Part shown: in pieces, positions 1 to 10,943 of the stretch | Layout: each line of letters starts with the position of its first letter | How positions within the stretch are numbered: the stretch's first letter is position 1 | NCBI GenBank assembly: GCA_932294295.1 | Contig: OW028582.1 | Span: forward strand, 38,414,204-38,478,203 | DNA: 64,000 nt | Reading direction: 5' to 3' | Source of the DNA: Alitta virens | Lineage: Eukaryota; Annelida; Polychaeta; Phyllodocida; Nereididae | The notes under the pieces: generated by a model | What the model was told of the DNA's origin: nothing | Seen by the model: only the letters and a program-made list of their open reading frames with translations | The model's database searches: none | Program-made: the position numbers and the translations under genes

Positions 1-81
1 ATATGATCCAGTTTTGTGCAATTTATGTGACTTCCTTAATTGACCACCTGTTTACATACAACTGTACCTGCCTATACCAAG

Positions 82-1403
82 TAGACCCCGAAGCCGCCGC
101 CATGAGCCCCCATGCCAGCCATTTTCAATGTTTGGCTGAGCTAGCCACTAACTTTCTGAGCCATTTTAAGCCATTACTAGGCATAAGCCGCCATCAGATC
201 TGTCAGCCATTACCATATAGTGAAGATTAGGGCACAAAAGGATGCCATGTTCAATGGAAGTATCAACTTCAAGTTCCCCAATAATTAGGCCTAAGTGCAA
301 TAAACTCTTCAAAGACTGTCATGCCAGTCTCACAGCAATAGTTTTGTAGATTTGATTTTGTTTATATGTGAATTACTGCTTGATTAAACAACCCACAAGT
401 TTAATATTTCTTCATATCTCCTCTGGATGATTTTAAGTCTTTGACCCATGCCAATTAATATACCCAATGGTATAAGTTCAGTTTGGAGTTTTCAGATATT
501 ATGTACCATTTATTTCATTCCAGTTATGCTGTAAAATAATAGGATTCAAAATAAATATCCACTGTTTTATGGTCATATTTTTCCATTAATGACATGGAGC
601 CGAATAAAATGCACAGAATTGCAATATTTTCCATTGTAACTTCTGCTTAGACTCTACCACCAAAACAAGGGGTTTTTATGGGTTAGAAAAATTGGGGTTA
701 GACTTATTCATAACATTTCAGTGATTTTGTGCTGCTCCAAGCTCTATATGATAAAATATGACTTTATTTATGGCCATTACGGAGCAGTATAACATGAAAG
801 CGACCAGTATCTTATTAAAATTTCATGACCTGCGGACACTGCTGCAGACAATGCTGTAAGCTGACAAAAAATTTGGAATTTCCAAAGTGAGTGTAAAGGT
901 GGATAAAGATAGCTATACATTGTTCAAATGAAAAAAAAATTTCATCTGCCAAGGGTGTTGTAAGCACTATGTCTGCAGATGAATTGTAAATAGGTAAAAG
1001 TTAATTCTTTGACATGTGTGTGTGTGTGTGATTAGGGCATTACGTCCTGTATTAATTACTGCACCAGTTGGGCTAATTAGGACAGGCAGAGACCATGGCA
1101 ATAAGACGAAGGAGTAAACGGCCAACTGAGGCTTGACCGGGAATCTAATTCTTTGACATACAGTGCTACATCTTGTTGTACCAAATTCTACTGCAACCTT
1201 GTCTTTCTTTTACATGTATTTCTATTTTCATATTTTCAAACTCTGTCAATTAACTATTTCTCATTCCAGAATACCACAACAGCCTCAGCCGTTTCAAGCC
1301 AAAACGTTCATGAGCCTTTATCAGCCATTACGTATTATGGCTTAGCCAGTCGTTTTCATGTTAAGCCAGTCATTAGGGTAAAAATAAATGGCTTCGGGGT
1401 CTA
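82..1403. mobile_element. hAT-like non-autonomous DNA transposon, 1,322 bp
   Basis: The ends are perfect 14-bp terminal inverted repeats: TAGACCCCGAAGCC at 82-95 and its reverse complement at 1,390-1,403. The element is flanked by an exact 8-bp direct repeat, ATACCAAG, at 74-81 and 1,404-1,411. The paralogous positions in R1 (10,651-10,658), R2 (20,426-20,433) and R3 (34,053-34,060) hold a single ATACCAAG with no insertion, so they are true empty sites. An 8-bp duplication is typical of hAT elements and also occurs in P and Merlin elements. Short motifs such as AGCCATT recur near both ends, as transposase-binding subterminal repeats often do. The inside has no long open frame, so the element needs transposase from elsewhere. 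It was itself hit by a SINE at 1,016-1,145. Confidence 0.85.
1016..1145 (-). mobile_element. SINE-like retroposon nested in the transposon
   Basis: A 130-bp insert is flanked by an exact 14-bp direct repeat, TAATTCTTTGACAT (1,002-1,015 and 1,146-1,159), the expected footprint of LINE-type retroposition. On the minus strand the insert ends in a (CA)n tail, seen as (GT)n at 1,016-1,030 on the plus strand, preceded by AATACAGGACGTAATGCCC. The same 3' module occurs in a short insert inside the R3 and R4 LINE copies (26,907-26,948 and 40,483-40,524), so this is a family rather than a one-off. No clear tRNA-type internal promoter was recognised in the 5' part, so the head could be truncated or of another origin. 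Confidence 0.75.
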
Positions 1404-2632
1404 ATACCAAGTTATGGCTGGGCTTAGGCAAATAATCACTTTCTGGACAATATATATATCTCATAAATTTGCATCATATACCATTTTTGCACTGGCAAAG
1501 GTTACAGTGGAGCTGGCACAGCAACACTTGATCTTCGGTGGCTTAGAAATGTGTAGTTATTCATCTTCTTTCTGATTGAATGCAACCAAAACTTATTGCA
1601 CAATCAGAGAAGGCCATTCCATATTTGGAATATTGCATCAGGGCGTCTTCGTGCACGCTGCCATCTGGTTGGCCTATGCACTTGTGCATTCTACCACCGG
1701 CAAGTCTATTCATTGGCCCAGCAATCACTATTGCCTGCTCATATTATAGATGGCAGCAGTTGCAAATCCTCAGGGATTACCGACTGAGAGGTCAAGGCAT
1801 CATTGTTTGCTTCGCTCAAGCAAAAATTGTGATAATCATAATCATGCAGTATAAAATTATACTTTAATTAATAAATAATGGTGAAATAAAAGGTAAGTTA
1901 ATTAATAAGGAGTAATAAATTGGATAATGTCATGAATGTCTTTTTTTTTAAAAGTAATGTACGGCCATTACCTTCTGAACATGTAGAGGTCACAAAAGAC
2001 AATGAACAAGTTATAATTAATTGCTCATTACAAATCAGTCTGACTTTAGTTAGGGATTTTGTAAATAGCTATTAATGAATGCAGAATTGGTGGGGAAAGT
2101 TAAAAAAATTAATTATCATGCATCGTTGATTAAATCACTCTTTACAGTCCAATATGAGGTGCTTTTTGACAAGCAGACTGCTGTAGGGGTTCCATTGATC
2201 AAGGGAAATGTAAAGTCAACAAGGTCAATTGAAGCAATGAGGCGTCAAAATGTATTTAACATCTTTCTCAGCTTGATGCAGTACATGAATCAAACGGTGG
2301 GGCAGGCGATTGATATATGGAATGAGTTGGCACAAATCAAGTTAATAATTTCGGAAATATCCATCGCTAAACAATAAAATTGCATGGTTATTCTGTTTTT
2401 CATGACAAGACGCTCATTTTTTTGAAATTCGGACAAAACCAACACGATGCGTAATCTCATCTGCACAAACTCAGCTTATACAATGTCCTCCGACTTTTTG
2501 CCAATGCTCACAATAAATGTCAAATGTCTGATTCATTGCAGTATACGCAGACACATTGTCTATTGTGATGATTGTGAGAGCATATAAATTTGTGACTGGT
2601 GGTGTTGCTTGAGTAGGTTAATTTATTATCAC

Positions 2633-2765
2633 CCATTTCATCAGAGCAATCAATTTGAAACATTCTAAAATCAATGACAGCAATATTGTTGAATGATTTA
2701 AAATCAAACTTAATTGAGATATAGCTGGATGGTATACATTCAGAAGACAAGTGAAGGTAAGCAGT
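2633..2765 (-). pseudogene. Exon-like island, minus strand, one per R unit
   Basis: On the minus strand an open 44-codon stretch is bounded by a CACAG acceptor-like site (after 2,765) and a GG/GTGATA donor-like site (before 2,633). Counterparts begin the same way near 13,945 (R2), 23,632 (R3) and 37,363 (R4). The peptide contains YISIKFDFKSF, vaguely like the hydrophobic strand of a discoidin-like domain, but I do not regard that as recognition. Changes between copies are mostly amino-acid altering (for example Tyr to Cys, Ser to Pro, Asn to Lys), so there is no sign of present selection. It is either a decayed exon or chance. Confidence 0.2.
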
Positions 2766-2884
2766 CTGTGGTTCTGTGGTCATCGGTTAGAGAGGGAAAG
2801 TATTCATATAATATGAACAATATTATGTTTATCTTTCATTAACATGCAATTAACCTTACATGGCAAATACAATTAATGCAGCCT

Positions 2885-3180
2885 CACTATCAATGGCTCT
2901 CTGCAAAGAATTATCAAGAATTCACAAGAGATTCCAAGCTGAAGTTTCTCATGAGAGCTCTTTTAACATTTGCCAAAAGTAATTTTGGCTGTCTCAAAAC
3001 AATGTTTAACTGCTGCGAACACATCTTTTGTGGTAGCATGCTGATATTTACAGGGCCTCAACTTCTTTGCTTCCAGGCAAACATGATTCATTATTTGTTA
3101 GCATGGAATCACAAGCTTCGGGTCGTCTTCCTTTCTTGAGTTGGTGGTTTGACATAGATAGTTAGTTTCAATTGCCATCA
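2885..3180 (+). repeat. Dispersed repeat module A, plus orientation
   Basis: This is a repeated segment with hallmark strings AACATTTGCCAAAAGTA, GGCTGTCT and CATGATTCATT. It recurs twice per R unit: R1 at 2,885-3,180 and about 6,890-7,240; R2 about 14,060-14,350; R3 about 23,745-24,060 and 30,290-30,650; R4 about 37,475-37,790 and 43,850-44,220; Q about 56,810-57,160. Inverted copies lie in P and Q at 47,140-47,310, 50,905-51,300 and 60,279-60,449. Copies within one unit are much more different from each other than equivalent copies in neighbouring units, so the module spread before the tandem duplications. Mobile origin is likely but no termini were identified. Confidence 0.65.
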
Positions 3181-5029
3181 CAATTTCTGGTTAATTAATC
3201 TAGTGTTGAATTGTTGTAATTTGGTCTCAAACATTTTGGTGCGATTGTGATACCTGACATGATTGCAAATGGCATGAAATTTTACAGACTTTAGTCAGGT
3301 TTATTTAATTTTTCGAATCCATTGCTCAGTTTATCTTAACAATACTATATGGTATTGAATCAGTTTCAGAGTCTGTATAAATATCATTTATCATGCAGAT
3401 ATCCAATAATTTCATAATGCAGTAGACAACATTAGACCTAAGCAAAGGGTATTGAAATAAAAAATAGCAAAATGTGTTAATGAATACAAGCAATATGCAC
3501 CAGAAACACTTTTTTGAAAAGACAGAAAACTCACTTTTTATAAATGCAATGCTATATCTTGCATTAAACATGAAATGTGTGGTCTGCACAAGTTTACATC
3601 AAGAAGTACAACCCTATCCATTGTAGCTGATTCATTTTTGTGTCATATTTGTTGGTGAATTCAATAAATCTGTTTATGTAAAGCCAGGTCAATGACACTC
3701 AGTGTTGCGTGTGCTGTTATCGTTGACCTCAACGTGTTTGTCAACTTTACTCACTGTATCAAAAAAATTCTCACATTTGCCACTTGTAAATTATATCTGT
3801 AGAAGAGATGAAATTTGCATTATACATCTGTTACAGGAAAGTGACAGCAAAAAAAGTGGAAGAAAATGTATTAGCTTATAAATGCCAAAAAGTGATTAGA
3901 TACATTTTATTATAAAACTTTTATGACTGTAATCAATTTCAGTGTGTCAAAATACTGGGATTTCACGAGGGAGTACCTCATGGAGAACAAACAAGTAAGC
4001 AAAGCATGGCTTGTTGATTGCATGTGGAATTTCTGCAACTTTCAACTTGGTTTGAAAATTTTGATAAGAATCTCAGCAGAAAAGCAACATTGCGTTCGTT
4101 TAAGCTACACATTTGTGTGAAGCAAGGATGTAACAGGTGTACTGCTATATGTTCTGAATAAATTCCAACTACAGTCAATGAAAAGCCAGAAGAATAATAA
4201 TCGCGAAAAGCGAGGTCATACAGTTAGTTTCATAAAATATGGTCGCCTCTAGTCAGTCGTAGCAACCTATTCCTGGCTGTAACTGTAGTTGGCTAAGGCC
4301 AGCCGATTCTGTCTACTTCTACCTTATTGTCAGCTTAAACTACGACCAGTCGACCACTGAAAAGATATAAACCTTGGTAAATGTGAGAAATTTATCTAAT
4401 GTGTCATAAATATGTATGAGCAATCGACATGCATCTTTTCAACAAAAGATTGCAAACATGCATAATTCTCAATATGTGCACCAACTGGTGCTGCATGAAC
4501 GTTAGTGCTATTGCCCAAAAACATAAAATAGAAAATTGAATGTATCATTCCAGATTCCTGAATTCAGTGGATCAATGTACATATCTATATCATGTGCCAC
4601 AAAGCTCTCATTAATTTGAGAAAATAACATTGAATGCCAGTTTTATTTCTTTTTAAAATACTTTTCTAATTAAATGTCCAGATCAAATTTCATACAATCG
4701 GAATCCAATTTACTTCCATGTAATACAATGCAATTGACCAGAATCTGATCTCACCATAATAACGGATTGAAATATCTCTCTGTAAAGATGATATGTTTTC
4801 ACATTTGTTATTTTATCCATGTGCTTTCCATTCTTTCATACTCTATTGCTAATTCGCTGTGTTATCTCTTTTTTATGAAAAGTCCTAGAAGAAGGCCAAA
4901 GTTGACCTATTTAAGAGGTGAGCAAATTATTGATGCTGTTCATGGTGACTTTAAATGTAACTTTCAGCAGAAGTTCTAATTATCACTGTGTGGTTTATTA
5001 TAGAGTTGCATGATTCTCTTATTTATCAC

Positions 5030-5160
5030 TGATTCATTTTTTTTTATTCCTTGGCTGTAACCTTCCACCTTATCCTGTCATTATTTCTTGGCTATTTCTT
5101 GATTCTTGTCACAGAATTTTCCCATTCATCATTGGCTTCCACCAGGGTCTTCTATGGCCC
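5030..5160 (+). repeat. Dispersed repeat module C
   Basis: The hallmarks are CTTATCCTGTCATTATT and GATTCTTGTCACA followed by a GGGTCTTC segment. A second, diverged plus copy lies at about 11,975-12,090 in R1, with equivalents at 21,750-21,865 and 35,377-35,492. Equivalents of the first copy lie near 16,612-16,693, 28,495-28,610 and 42,073-42,185. An inverted copy is at about 49,494-49,620 in P and 62,633-62,759 in Q. It always lies on the same side of modules B and A, which argues that A, B and C belong to one larger ancient repeat. Confidence 0.6.
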
Positions 5161-5779
5161 CTTGCATTTTACTATTCTGGAGTCACAGTTGAATAATGAT
5201 GTTAGATTTCATCATACATTCACATTTTGACGTAATCTATTTGTTTCTTTGATATATTTGTCTCTTTAGACTAACTTATTTGACACTCTTATCTGATATT
5301 CTTTTTTGTTTTCACAAAAAGGTGATTTCTTCTACTTTTACAATCAATAAACGATTTAAGGTGTTTAATCAAGTCATTAAACCAACTACATTGAATTACC
5401 AACCACCAGTTTTTATACATTTTCTACTTGTGGAACAAGTATATAATTGAAAGTATTAACATAGTTTTTGTGTTGCGAAAATTAAATATTTTCTTGCATG
5501 AGAAGGTACAAGTTTGTTAACTCAATTATGAGTTTGAGACAATGGATATGTCATCTTTTCTGATATATATTATTTGAGTGGAAAGGATATGCCATAGACG
5601 TCTGCCCACTGCAACAGTTCTATTCTTTTCAAGTTTCATTTATTTTGTAGTACATTGTATGCACTCTAAATAAATGAATATGGTGCTACAAAAAAAAAGT
5701 AAAAAAATAAAAGAAAAGCATAATGAACCTCATTATGTATTTCAACTTTTCAACCAATGCTCTAATGCAGTAAGTTAAG

Positions 5780-5870
5780 CACAGCTACACAGCTCAACAG
5801 CTGGACAGTTAGAAAGCAAGACAGCTAGACAGCTAGATAGCTAGACAGCTAGACAGATGGACGGACAGCA
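5780..5870 (+). repeat. CTAGACAG-type simple repeat (R1)
   Basis: This is an irregular array of CTAGACAG and GGACAG words. Its length and composition vary between units: R3 29,170-29,252 is rich in GACGGAC, and R4 42,776-42,862 is close to R1. In R2 the same array is inverted (16,861-16,930) at a rearrangement junction. A slipping, recombination-prone tract of this type could have helped the breakage there, but that is inference. Confidence 0.85.
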
Positions 5871-5899
5871 TAGTTAACAGTTTTGGTCACATCAGGAAA

Positions 5900-6025
5900 G
5901 CAATGAAGGTTCCATAAATCACACACAATTGCTCTTTGATATCTGAGAAATTTCCAGCATCAAATCAGATGCTAAATGCCTCTTTGCTGCAATCAGAAGG
6001 GAATCAGAGAATTCCTGAATTGCTT
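5900..6025 (-). repeat. Dispersed repeat module B, inverted here
   Basis: Read on the minus strand, it contains GATTGCAGCAAAGAGG and CTCAGATATCAAA. R1, R3 (29,285-29,415), R4 (42,890-43,022) and Q (55,850-55,975) carry it in this orientation. R2 carries it flipped (within 16,731-16,943). Older, diverged copies in plus orientation lie at 48,808-48,920, 51,787-51,880 and 61,947-62,059. No coding potential is seen. Confidence 0.65.
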
Positions 6026-9000
6026 TCCTAATTTACACAGGTCTTTGTCTGAGAGGTGGCAATTCTGTTTAGCATTGGTTTTTTGTCAACTCTAATTATC
6101 CTCATATTGCATTCACAGTTATCATTATCAGCCTCCTTTCATGAAATTTGTAGTTTTCACACAAAATCAGTAAGGAGATCCAACAGCTCAGCCCACAGGT
6201 CAGGGCTGGCAGGTAAATAGATAGGCAGATACGTTAGTCAGAGAACTTTATAACTCAATCAAGTAGCCTAATAAGAGGATAATTCAGAATAAATGTTCAC
6301 CTGTTATTTCGTCATATTTTCAATACATGATATGTAGCAGGAAAATTAATGGAGAGAAAGGTTAGCAACAAGTCAAACCACACCTTTTTAGTTGATAAAC
6401 ACATTTCTGCGAAGCATTAAAGTTGAATTAAAATTTGTTATATTCTCCACTGTCATTTCTGCTGCTTTTCTGTGACCATGACAAATGGCCATACTGAACA
6501 CAAGATGGCAAAAACAACATCTTGTTAGAGATTTAATTGAAGGGCAGAAAGGTGTTTCTGTGGGTTTGGAGGCTGGGGTATGACATGTAAGTGAAATGTA
6601 TGTCCAATTTGGTGCCGCTTAAATCTTTGTAATGATAGGAATTTAAACGGGGAAAAAAATGAAAATAATGAATACTTTTATAATCATTGAAATTAATGGA
6701 GATTTGAAGATGATGATGTCACTCATTGGGAAACCCCAGGGTTTCCTTCAAGGGGTCTAGTTGGGATTCCCCTAAGGTTGTGCCTGGTACCTGCTGTTGC
6801 TATACAGGTAATGAACCCAGACTAATTAATTTTGTGATAGTTTGGTTGGAGCTTTCCAATTTAATCTGATACCTCTTATGACAAACACAATTCAAATGTG
6901 TGCCGTAATCTTGCTGGATATTTGAGAAAGGGAAATCACCATTCACAAAAGATCTGCCTCAGCCTGACGTTTTCAGTGGTCATGAGCGCTCCTTTAACAT
7001 TTGTCAAAATTACTTTAGGCTGTCTGGAAACAATATCTAATTGCTGAGAACAAATCTTTTCTGGTAGCTGGCAGCTTTTTTTCAAGCCCAGGCTGATATT
7101 TGCTGATCATGTGGAAGACCTACTTAAACTCTTTTCTTCCAGAAAAACACGATTCATTGTTTGTTAGCATGTAATAACAAGCTGCCTTCAGGGTGACCTT
7201 TGCTGGCATCCAACTTTTAATTTTCATCACAATTTGAGGTAAACACTCTGGTGCTGAGTTGGTTGGTAGCAGTAATTTGCCCTGGAATATTACATTTCAC
7301 ACTGCATTAGATGCCACAGTTAATTGACAGTGCTTATCAGAATTCCTAATGGGGTGTGCACATAATTTGCAAATTACTTGATTTTTTTTTTCTTAGTTTT
7401 TTTTTGCATTGAATAATCATCCTATTGTCTTTAAAATATTCATTTGCCTTATGTGCTCTTTTTGTAACAGGTTTACATTAGGTCATGAAAAAGGACAAAT
7501 TGTGCCACCATTTATAGATAAGGAAAGGGTTGATTGCAGGAGCTCAATGACACAATTACATTTTTTCTGAATTGATGTTGTGTTATGTGTCTTTCACATT
7601 GCCCAAATTTACGAAATGTAAACTAACACATAAACAGTAACTAAAAAAAACATGCGAATTCATTAATGCACTGAACTGATGTTACTCATCAAATTCACTT
7701 CAAATCCATTGTGGCTGTTTTCATCAATATAAAAGTGGTTTAATAACACCTGATTTTTTTTTCCACTTTTCTAAAATTCTAAAATATACCTTATAAACCC
7801 ATTTGTCTGCAAATGCAAGGTTAATCCCTCACAAAGCCATGTTTGTGCCACAAGTGACATCTTTCCTCATCAACTTATTTGTGGATATTATCCTATTATG
7901 CAGACAAAAAGGGATGATAAGACTCATCCCGGATGAGGCGAGCAAGCAATAGCAGATAGTTCTGCCGGAAGTATGTTTGGCTGATTGAAACAAACTATGC
8001 CCATACAGTATTTCACAAAGAAGTGATTATTTCATATTCTGGTCCCATTTTTTAATCCCAAAGCAGATATGTATTTTTCACTCAGCTGCTGAGAGCCAAT
8101 CAGAATGATTATTGTCATCCAGCATGGGTATATATTGTGCAGCAGCAATGTATATTGGACAGCTGGTAAGTATGTTGGTTGGCTGCAGGATGGCTGCAGG
8201 ATGATTGCAGTGTATGTTGGACAATCTGCAGGGTATATTGTACAATCTAAAGAATATTAGCAATGGCGGATGGCATGTCATCCAACATGGAATTTTGTGG
8301 GATTCGAAAAACTATGTTGGACTGTTGTTGTGTTGTTCTTTATATGAAAAGTATAGTTCACTTTTCACAGGAGATCAAATGTAGTAAATAGCTCGATTGT
8401 GAAACGGTTTTGTATCACTAAAAATATATTCAAATGAAAGAAAATGCTTCTAACTGTAGATTCAAGAACCCACATTTTCCAGATTGAGCGAAATTAATAA
8501 ATATTGGAGGAATTTACTTCATTGACTTTGTTTACATTTTAGTTGATTATTCATTGCAACGTCATGAAGAGCGTTTGCCAATTTGTGATTTCAGAGTCAT
8601 TTTTATACATAATTAACTTAGAATTTGGAAAATCGCACAAGAATTTAATGCACTGAAAAATAAATGCATTACGAACCGACGACGCTAATGAAGTTCATTT
8701 ATGCATCATTTTCATCTCATTGGCCATAAAAGACAGTACAATGTAAACAAATCGGCAACTTTTGATTGCATGAAAAATTAATTGCTTAGGGAAGTTTATT
8801 AATTATATAGAGATCTGGGGAACCTAGCAAGGCCCTGATGGGATTTAATCCATTTTTTTAGAAGCAATTAAATTAATGCAACATATTTTGACCACTGTCA
8901 TATTGAGTGACAATCCAGTACAGGTTTCAGTAGCATTAGCTTGAAGGATTAGCATTAGCTTGCATTCTCATTCAAGCGGCCAAAACTTGCAAAGCAGTCT

Positions 9001-9402
9001 GTTCTGGCAAGCAAAAATCAATTTCAAATTCAGTGCAATTTTGGGTCTAATAGTACGTTTCTCTGTAAGTTAAAATTTGCCTTAATGAACATGAAACAAT
9101 TCCGCTAGAAGTCTGGGTATTAAATAGCTGATTGCACACTCACTATAACAAGCTACTTTATGATAAAACCACCTATATTCGGAGGCCATTGCTTCCTGTA
9201 CCAAAGGTGGAATAGAAAGATTTGTGTTCATAAATTTTGTTCATGAAAAAAGTTTTAGAAGAAAGTAAAAAATTGTGCGGTGCATTACATATTATTTGGA
9301 AAGCGAAAGCTGAAGAAATAAGAGAGAATGTAGGAATAAGCAGACCAGTAAAATAAAAGGTGTGCCAAACCAGATATTTTGTAGATTATTATGAAATGGA
9401 TC

Positions 9403-9725
9403 CCCTGCCGGGCCGGAACTGTGGCGTAAGGGACGTTGTCGACAGTAGACCTTCGGAACCCAAGTCCTGTTGATCGGTATTTGTGTGATTTTCATTCTTG
9501 GGGGTGTTGTACTCGGTGTCTAATACTGTCCATGCTGAGGCAAGTGAAAGAACCATCCATGGGGTAAATGAGTAACATAGTGTAGACTCTTTTCACCTCA
9601 TCTATCAACCCTTACTTGTGGCAAGAACTTGCCTTAGAGGACTGTACCTTCCCTATCTGTCTATCTGTCGTTCTATATCTAACTATTATCTAATTATTAT
9701 CTATCTATATCTATATATCTATCTT
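9403..9725 (+). mobile_element. Possible SINE-like retroposon with (CTAT)n tail (R1)
   Basis: A block of higher GC than its surroundings begins near GCCGGGCCGGAACTGTGG and ends in CTATCTGTCTATCTGTC-type repeats. Copies are at 19,178-19,500 (R2) and about 32,797-33,124 (R3, where the tail is 8 bp longer). It is missing from P and Q, which join directly across this place (about 9,250 to 9,974 in R1 terms). A body plus a microsatellite tail, absent from paralogous sites, suits a retroposon. I could not find a clean pol III promoter or target duplication. Confidence 0.45.
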
Positions 9726-10320
9726 ATTCTTTCTTGGCTGTCATTGTCTGAGGTCGAGCTGATATATCCACCAGATGAAGTATGTCACTGAAATCAGCAG
9801 TCTTGAATATTGTATCTGGCACAAATATAATAATACAACAAATCTAAAGAATTTACTTTCACATTTTCCTAACTTGAACGGATTCAGGACATAGCAGTTA
9901 TACAGAGCCCACACTTTGCCCCATGAGGCACTGGCAGGGCTGTCTGAAGGACTAAGATGGGCTCAGAAAGTTGCTGTTCTTCATCATTTTTCTATACTTT
10001 TGTTCAATAGGTTATAGCGACAGCACTTAGCTGAGTCAGCTTATATGACTACCTGCCAGAAGCAGACATAATGATGAGGTGATAATGGTCATTTTGAATT
10101 ATTTTGCGACCTCTATAAAGGTAAAAAAGGAAAGGTTGGGATTTTATAGTCTGCTTTCAGACTGGTAGGTGCATAGCTCTCAGCTGACTTCACATGCTAC
10201 CTTTGGTTGGCAGGCTCTGTTCTCTCTGGAATGTTCTATTCCCTCGGGAGAATACAGCAGTCACTTCATGCTGCGCCATCACTGAGTAACCCAATGCCAT
10301 CTCAGCCTATAACCAACCTC

Positions 10321-10654
10321 CCCATTTACATCTGGGTAGAGTGAAGCAGTGGTTGAAGGCCATGACACCCACAGTCCCTTGAATTTTTATCCCCAGCAAT
10401 TTATGAGACTTCCTTGATTGACAGCCTATTTACATACAACTGTACCCGCCTATACCCATTTACATCTGGGTAGAGTGAAGCAGTGGTTGAAGGCCATGCC
10501 AGGCCTGGGTTTGAACTCACAACCATCTGCATACAAATCCAATACTCTATCCACTAAGTCACGACACCCACAATCCCTTGAATTTTTATCCCCAGCAAAT
10601 GATGAGACTTCCTTGATTGACAGCCTATTTACATACAACTGTACCCGCCTATAC
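10321..10654 (-). repeat. Local tandem duplication around a tRNA-like SINE (R1)
   Basis: Two successive copies, 10,321-10,454 and 10,455-10,654, begin with CCCATTTACATCTGGG and end with TGTACCCGCCTATAC. The second holds the full tRNA-like head. In the first, about 66 bp covering the promoter region is missing, so it joins ...GGCCATG directly to ACACCCACAG. The pair is repeated in R2 (20,096-20,429) and R3 (33,723-34,056). The duplication therefore predates the array units. Confidence 0.75.
10455..10570 (-). mobile_element. tRNA-derived SINE, reverse orientation (R1)
   Basis: On the minus strand the element starts with a tRNA-like head. A box-A-like stretch ACTTAGTGGATAGAGTATTGG (first 20 bases, at about 10,561-10,541) is followed by a good box B, AGTTCAAACCC (10,518-10,508). 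A tRNA-unrelated body follows, ending ACCCAGATGTAAATGGG. These are the internal pol III promoter elements of tRNA-derived SINEs. Whether it is still transcribed cannot be judged. Confidence 0.7.
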
Positions 10655-10943
10655 CAAGTCATGGCTGGGCTTAGGGAAATAATTCCTTTCCAGATAATAA
10701 ATATATCTCATATATTTGTATCATATACCATTTTTCCGCTGGCAAAGGTCACAGTGGAGCTGGCACAGCAACACTTTGCCTCTGATGACATAGAAATGTG
10801 TGGTTATTCATTTCCTTTTTGACTGAATGCAACAGAAACTTATTGCACAATCAGAGAAGGCAATTCCATATTTGGAATATTGCATCAGGGTCTGGTTGGC
10901 CTATGCACTTGTGCATTTTACCACAAGTCTATCCATTGGCCCA

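Larger units (their letters stand above)
1..2343 (+). repeat. Array R, partial unit R0
   Basis: This is the truncated left-most unit of the tandem array. Positions 15-81 match R1 about 10,596-10,658, positions 1,404-1,720 match R1 10,651-10,943, and 1,722-2,343 match interrupted parts of R1 11,540-13,520. Compared with R1 it gains a 1.3-kb transposon. It lacks the 596-bp LINE fragment (R1 10,944-11,539), about 760 bp (R1 about 11,848-12,605) and about 580 bp (R1 about 12,828-13,410). It is the most diverged R copy in this part of the unit. The unit boundary I use, an AATAATTT motif shared by R1-R4, is arbitrary because the repeats are tandem. No host gene is seen. Confidence 0.85.

Noticed and set aside
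3923..4120. A 65-codon plus-strand frame kept open in R1, R2 and R4 (shorter in R3) with VSKAWLVDCMWN, which recalls the end of a BRCT domain.
   Set aside because: Between R1 and R2 most changes alter amino acids (for example Phe/Leu, Asp/Gly, Thr/Met, Gly/Asp, Gln/Pro). No glycine pair or other BRCT landmarks are present, so chance is the simpler reading.
5780..5870. A possible CRISPR-like array because of regularly spaced CTAGACAG words.
   Set aside because: The words are 8 bases with no unique spacers, and the context is eukaryotic. It is a simple repeat.
9292..9495. A 67-codon minus-strand frame repeated in R1-R3.
   Set aside because: It covers the SINE-like segment and its flank, has no family resemblance, and is conserved only with the whole block.
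10418..10822. A 134-codon plus-strand frame identical or nearly so in R1, R2 and R3.
   Set aside because: It runs antisense through the tRNA-like SINE and into unrelated flank. Its conservation only reflects the near-identical block.
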